From Yoonia vestfoldensis DSM 16212 (lineage in GTDB: Bacteria > Pseudomonadota > Alphaproteobacteria > Rhodobacterales > Rhodobacteraceae), in the NCBI RefSeq assembly GCF_000382265.1, contig NZ_KB907978.1, forward strand, positions 1 to 64,000: a DNA stretch of 64,000 nucleotides, read 5' to 3'. The translations under genes were made by a program, and so were the position numbers. Below, piece by piece: positions 60,704 through 64,000 of this stretch; the stretch's first letter is position 1, and the number at the start of each line of letters is the position of its first letter. The notes beneath the pieces were generated by a model. The model searched no databases and was not told the origin of the DNA. It was given only the letters and a program-made list of their open reading frames with translations.

Positions 60704-62245
60704 ATGCAACGACGCGAATTTCTGACAACTCTGGCTGCCGGCACTGCCATGGCCACCATCCTGAACGGTGGCGGAGCAATCGCCCAATCGACCCCATCCC
60801 ATGGGGGCACCATGCGCCTGTCGTGGGGCACGCTTGATACCGCTGATTTTCACCGGCATACCGGATCAATCAACCTGACCCACCCTTTCGTCGAGACACT
60901 GACATCGATCTCGGCGGACGGGCAGCCGCGCGGTATGCTTGCCGAAAGCTGGGAGATTTCGGAAGACGGTAAGACCTATACTTTCGCCATCCGCCAAGGC
61001 GTGACGTTCCACGACGGTCGCACGATGACCGCAGGCGATGTCCTTGCCAACTTCGAGCGGATCAAACGCGAAGTGCAAGGCGGTTGGCTAACCTCTGCCT
61101 TGGCCGATGTCGAAGAGATGTCGGCACCTGACGATGCCACATTCGTCGTGCGGCTTTTGACGCCCTTCGCGCCGTTTCTGAATGTGATCGCAGAAGCCTG
61201 GATCTTGTCGCCTGACTCGCCCGGTTGGAACGGCCAGATCACCAAGGCGATAGGCACCGGGCCATTCACATTCGACACATGGACTCCGCAGCTTGAACTG
61301 CGGGGCAAGCGCTTTGACGGCTACTGGATGGCGGAAAAACCCTATCTGGACGAGATTATCTTCGATGTGCGCGAGGTGGCCGACACGTCGCTCGCGTTGC
61401 GTGCTGGCGATTTCCACGCAAGCTCGATCCCGCTGTCGCAGGTGTCGGAATTCGAAGCAAATCCGGATGTCGAAGTGATGTTCCGGACGGATACAAGCTG
61501 GAGCTTCGTGTCGTTCAACAATCGTGTCGCCCGCCCGCCCTTCGACAATGTGCGCGTGCGCGAGGCGGTTGCGCATGCACTCGATATCCCGACACTGCGC
61601 ACGATCGTGGCCGGCCAGTATGCGGTTGCCAGCAATCAGATGGTGGTGCCGGGCAATTTCTATTTCGACGAGGCGATGTCGGAAGCCGACCCGCACAAAG
61701 CACCGGACATGGACCGCGCAAAAGCGATCCTGGCAGAAGAAGGCATCAATCCGGGCGACTTCATGCTGGAGATGGTTTCGACACAAAACGACAGGCTTGC
61801 CGGGCCGGTCTCTCAAACCCTGCAGCAGCTGGGGTTCCGCGTGAACAACCGCGCCTATGATGATCTGGGGTATCAGCGGCGTTTGTCGGAATACGACTGG
61901 GATGTGTTTCCAGGCAGTTCGGGCCCCCGCAATGACGTGTTCCTGCGTTTTGTGCGATTCATGTCCGACGGACCCAATCCGGGCCTTTGGGGCGGTCCGC
62001 AGGACCCAGAACTGGATCGGATGATCAATGCGGCGGTTGCCTCGGTCGATGCGGACGAGCGGCGCCAGCATTACCTTGATGCATGGCAGCGGATATCCGA
62101 CCGCTACTACACCATCGTCATCGGTCACAGCCCTGCCGCCTACGGGATCCGGTCAGAGGTGAGGGATTTCACCGTGGCCTTCAACACGTCCACCCACCGT
62201 GTCGACGGTGGACTGGCCGAAACATGGATGATCACCGGAGCCTGA
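60704..62245 (+). CDS. ABC transporter substrate-binding protein (family 5, Dpp type), Tat-exported
   Basis: A 513-residue family-5 (peptide/nickel/opine-type) periplasmic binding protein. The N-terminus MQRREFLTTLAAGTAMATIL has the twin-arginine motif R-R-x-F-L, indicating folded export by Tat. Family segments include LAESWEISEDGKTYTFAIRQ, GVTFHDGRTMTAGDVLANFE and VREAVAHALDIPTLRTIVAG. It is 29 bp after the second hydrolase with AAGGAG in front. The ligand is unknown; position after phnA and a hydrolase suggests a phosphonate or organophosphate. Confidence 0.88.
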   Translation: MQRREFLTTLAAGTAMATILNGGGAIAQSTPSHGGTMRLSWGTLDTADFHRHTGSINLTHPFVETLTSISADGQPRGMLAESWEISEDGKTYTFAIRQGVTFHDGRTMTAGDVLANFERIKREVQGGWLTSALADVEEMSAPDDATFVVRLLTPFAPFLNVIAEAWILSPDSPGWNGQITKAIGTGPFTFDTWTPQLELRGKRFDGYWMAEKPYLDEIIFDVREVADTSLALRAGDFHASSIPLSQVSEFEANPDVEVMFRTDTSWSFVSFNNRVARPPFDNVRVREAVAHALDIPTLRTIVAGQYAVASNQMVVPGNFYFDEAMSEADPHKAPDMDRAKAILAEEGINPGDFMLEMVSTQNDRLAGPVSQTLQQLGFRVNNRAYDDLGYQRRLSEYDWDVFPGSSGPRNDVFLRFVRFMSDGPNPGLWGGPQDPELDRMINAAVASVDADERRQHYLDAWQRISDRYYTIVIGHSPAAYGIRSEVRDFTVAFNTSTHRVDGGLAETWMITGA

Positions 62246-62259
62246 AGGGAGGAAAAGCG

Positions 62260-63114
62260 ATGACTGTGTCAGTTGCTTACGTTGTTGCTGTGCGGCGCAG
62301 TCGCATATCGCCCCTAACGGCGACTGGCATAGCTATCGTCGGGACGATGATCGGAGTGGCCCTTCTTGGGCCACTCCTCAGCCCACACGATCCCTATCAA
62401 TTCAGCGTCCGCATGAACGAAGGCCCAAGTATCGATCATTGGCTCGGCACCGATGACCAAGGCCATGATGTGCTGTCCCGGTTGATCGCAGGAACCCGCC
62501 TCAGCCTGATGTTCGGGGCGGGTGCTGCGCTGATCGCGCTCGGGATCGGGGCGGCGCTGTCGTTGATGGCCTTGTCATTGGGCCGGATCGTCGAGACCGG
62601 CGTGTTTTCGATGTTCGATCTGATCCGGGCGTTGCCCGGTATCCTGTTTGCCCTTGCGTTCGTGGCCGCCTTCGAACCGGGAGCGTTCTCGGTCATGCTG
62701 GCACTTGGCGTTTCCTTTTCGCCGATGTTCGCGATGATCACCCGTGCGACATGGCGACAGCAGATGGCGCGCCCCTATGTGGCGGCGGCGCAGGTCTTGG
62801 GCGCATCACGTCTTCGGATTACCATCGTTCATGTCTTGCCCAACATCATTGGGGCATTGATCACACAATTCGCCATCATCTTGCCGCGCTGCATCGTCCT
62901 TGAGTCCGTGATGAGCTTTCTGGGTCTCGGCGTATCGCCTGAAACGCCGACTTGGGGGCGGATGATCGCCAATGCCACTCAATACACCGAAGCCGCTCCG
63001 CATGCCGTTCTTGCCCCCATCATCGCGCTGAGTGTGGCGACCTTTGGGATGGCTTTGATCGGTGACGCGCTGCGCCGTGGGTTCGACCCCGATAGAAGGA
63101 GGATTGCACTATGA
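62260..63114 (+). CDS. ABC transporter permease (DppC type)
   Basis: A 284-residue inner-membrane permease with an N-terminal span and DppC-type motifs: PHDPYQFSVRMNEGPSIDHW followed by LGTDDQGHDVLSRLIAG, then the coupling loop AAAQVLGASRLRITIVHVLPNII and the C-terminal SFLGLGVSPETPTWGRMIA. Shine-Dalgarno GGGAGGAAAA lies before ATG. It precedes, rather than follows, the DppB-type gene. Confidence 0.9.
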   Translation: MTVSVAYVVAVRRSRISPLTATGIAIVGTMIGVALLGPLLSPHDPYQFSVRMNEGPSIDHWLGTDDQGHDVLSRLIAGTRLSLMFGAGAALIALGIGAALSLMALSLGRIVETGVFSMFDLIRALPGILFALAFVAAFEPGAFSVMLALGVSFSPMFAMITRATWRQQMARPYVAAAQVLGASRLRITIVHVLPNIIGALITQFAIILPRCIVLESVMSFLGLGVSPETPTWGRMIANATQYTEAAPHAVLAPIIALSVATFGMALIGDALRRGFDPDRRRIAL

Positions 63115-64000
63115 ATGATCGGCTGATCCAGACTCTTCTGCCCATAGGCGCTGATATTCTCAGATCACTGATGATCGCAGCGGGCATCGTTGTCTTCAGC
63201 TTTTTTCTGATCCGTATGATCCCCGGTGACATTGTCGACGTGATGGGTATTCAGGGCACGCTGACATACGGCCAGCAGGATGCGATGCGCGAAAGCTTGA
63301 GATTGAACGAGGGCTGGTGGTCCCAGTTCACGGCATGGCTGGGGATGGTTGCCGGGGGCGATTTCGGTGTCTCCCTTCGGTATGGCACGCCGATCCTCGA
63401 TCTGTTGCGGGTCGCGCTGGCACCGACACTGATCCTCGGTGCATCAGCGCTGGGGATCGGGCTGACGCTGGGTGTCGGATTGCCGGTGTTGGCTTGCGTG
63501 TTTCCTAAATCAATATTCGTGGCTCTGGTGCAGTTCATCACACTCTGGTCGATTGTCGTGCCGACCTTTTCGATCGGTATTCTTTGCGTGATCGTGTTTG
63601 CGGTCTGGTTGGGCTGGATACCAGCCATCGGAAACATGGTCGTACCCGCTGTCATTCTTGGCATGGATACGGCCGGCACGCTGGCCAAGATGCTGCACGA
63701 AGACATGGTGGACACTGAACGGGCGGCCTTTGTGCGGACAGCACGAGCCAAAGGTCTGTCCCGCTGGCAAATCGTGCTGCGCCATATTCTGCCCAACGCA
63801 TTGACGGTTGTTGTCGCCCTGTTCGGCATCCTGCTTGCAGGGGCACTGACCGGGGCAATTACGATGGAGGTCGTTTTCGGCCTGCCAGGCCTCGGGACAC
63901 TGACGTTGCAGGCGATCCAGGGACGCGACTATCCGGTGGTCCAGGCTGTGGTGATCTGGCTGGGACTGACAGTCGTGCTCGCCAATCTGATAAGCGATCT
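63111..64000 (+). CDS. ABC transporter permease (DppB type), 3' end beyond the window
   Basis: At least 296 residues, beginning MNDRLIQTLLPIGADILRSL and overlapping the DppC-type gene by ATGA. It has the DppB features FFLIRMIPGDIVDVM, the WWSQFTAWLGMVAGGDFGVS loop, the coupling helix RAAFVRTARAKGLSRWQIVLRHILPNAL and MEVVFGLPGLGTLTLQAIQGRDYPVVQA. No stop codon occurs before the window end; typical family length is about 310-340, so little is missing. The ATPase genes are expected just to the right. Confidence 0.92.
   Translation, partial: MNDRLIQTLLPIGADILRSLMIAAGIVVFSFFLIRMIPGDIVDVMGIQGTLTYGQQDAMRESLRLNEGWWSQFTAWLGMVAGGDFGVSLRYGTPILDLLRVALAPTLILGASALGIGLTLGVGLPVLACVFPKSIFVALVQFITLWSIVVPTFSIGILCVIVFAVWLGWIPAIGNMVVPAVILGMDTAGTLAKMLHEDMVDTERAAFVRTARAKGLSRWQIVLRHILPNALTVVVALFGILLAGALTGAITMEVVFGLPGLGTLTLQAIQGRDYPVVQAVVIWLGLTVVLANLISD

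Noticed and set aside
1..64000. CRISPR array, rRNA operon or prophage
   Set aside because: No regularly spaced direct repeats, rRNA sequence or run of phage structural genes was seen on either strand.

Overview
The window looks like chromosomal DNA of an alphaproteobacterium of the Rhodobacteraceae (Roseobacter group). The evidence is high GC, dense operons with ATGA/GTGA overlaps, the order ttcA - DUF3833 lipoprotein - yidD - rnpA - rpmH, a tpa-tauR taurine locus joined to a soeABC sulfite dehydrogenase, an NADH dehydrogenase-like/SelD fusion, and C-rich intergenic repeats carrying a GGGATAT...CTCGGAAGATG core that I associate with this family. The genus cannot be fixed from this sequence.

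Left edge (1-2040): accessory DNA. It holds the end of an IS21-type element cut by the window edge, an orphan secreted lipoprotein, an IS3-type orfA relic and about 0.9 kb of non-coding, more AT-rich sequence. All of it abuts the 3' end of a tRNA-Arg(TCT) gene. From 2.1 to 7.9 kb follow housekeeping genes: a complex I accessory protein, an M29 aminopeptidase, uvrB, a zinc-ribbon protein, two small genes and a membrane-anchored NYN/Zc3h12a-type nuclease.

8.0-18.4 kb is one long plus-strand sulfonate operon: tpa, tauR, tauE-like, pta, ackA, soeA, a 37-residue membrane peptide gene, soeB and soeC. Together these encode deamination of taurine, disposal of acetyl phosphate as acetyl-CoA or acetate plus ATP, and sulfite export or oxidation. 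The enzyme that would make acetyl phosphate and sulfite, sulfoacetaldehyde acetyltransferase (Xsc), is not in the window.

18.4-33.0 kb is a galactoside utilisation region. An IclR regulator with an ABC ATPase (and ilvA behind it) faces a plus-strand operon of binding protein, two permeases, GH36 alpha-galactosidase, SDR sugar dehydrogenase, dgoK, dgoA, SMP-30 lactonase, GH42 beta-galactosidase and aldose epimerase. This is an oxidative De Ley-Doudoroff-type route from alpha- and beta-galactosides to pyruvate and glyceraldehyde 3-phosphate, with galactonate dehydratase missing locally. A GTTTCAT-ATA-ATGAAAC dyad over a TATAAT hexamer is the likely IclR operator.

33-56.7 kb is core genome: tRNA 2-selenouridine synthase convergent with the SelD fusion, an AttEFGH-like ABC/lipocalin cassette, a thiolase, yaaA, hspQ, a lytic transglycosylase, lolA, nagA-nagK, a binding-protein/OmpA chimera, ttcA, the rpmH cluster, a TVP38 membrane protein with a flavin disulfide reductase, and a histidine kinase. 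This block ends at a tRNA-Arg(ACG).

57-64 kb, beyond that tRNA, holds a LysR regulator divergent from a phosphonoacetate hydrolase gene (phnA), a second alkaline-phosphatase-superfamily hydrolase, and a Dpp-type ABC importer (Tat-exported binding protein and two permeases, the last cut by the window end). This is the best candidate for a little-described system: an organophosphonate or phosphoester uptake and cleavage locus without the usual PhnCDE transporter.
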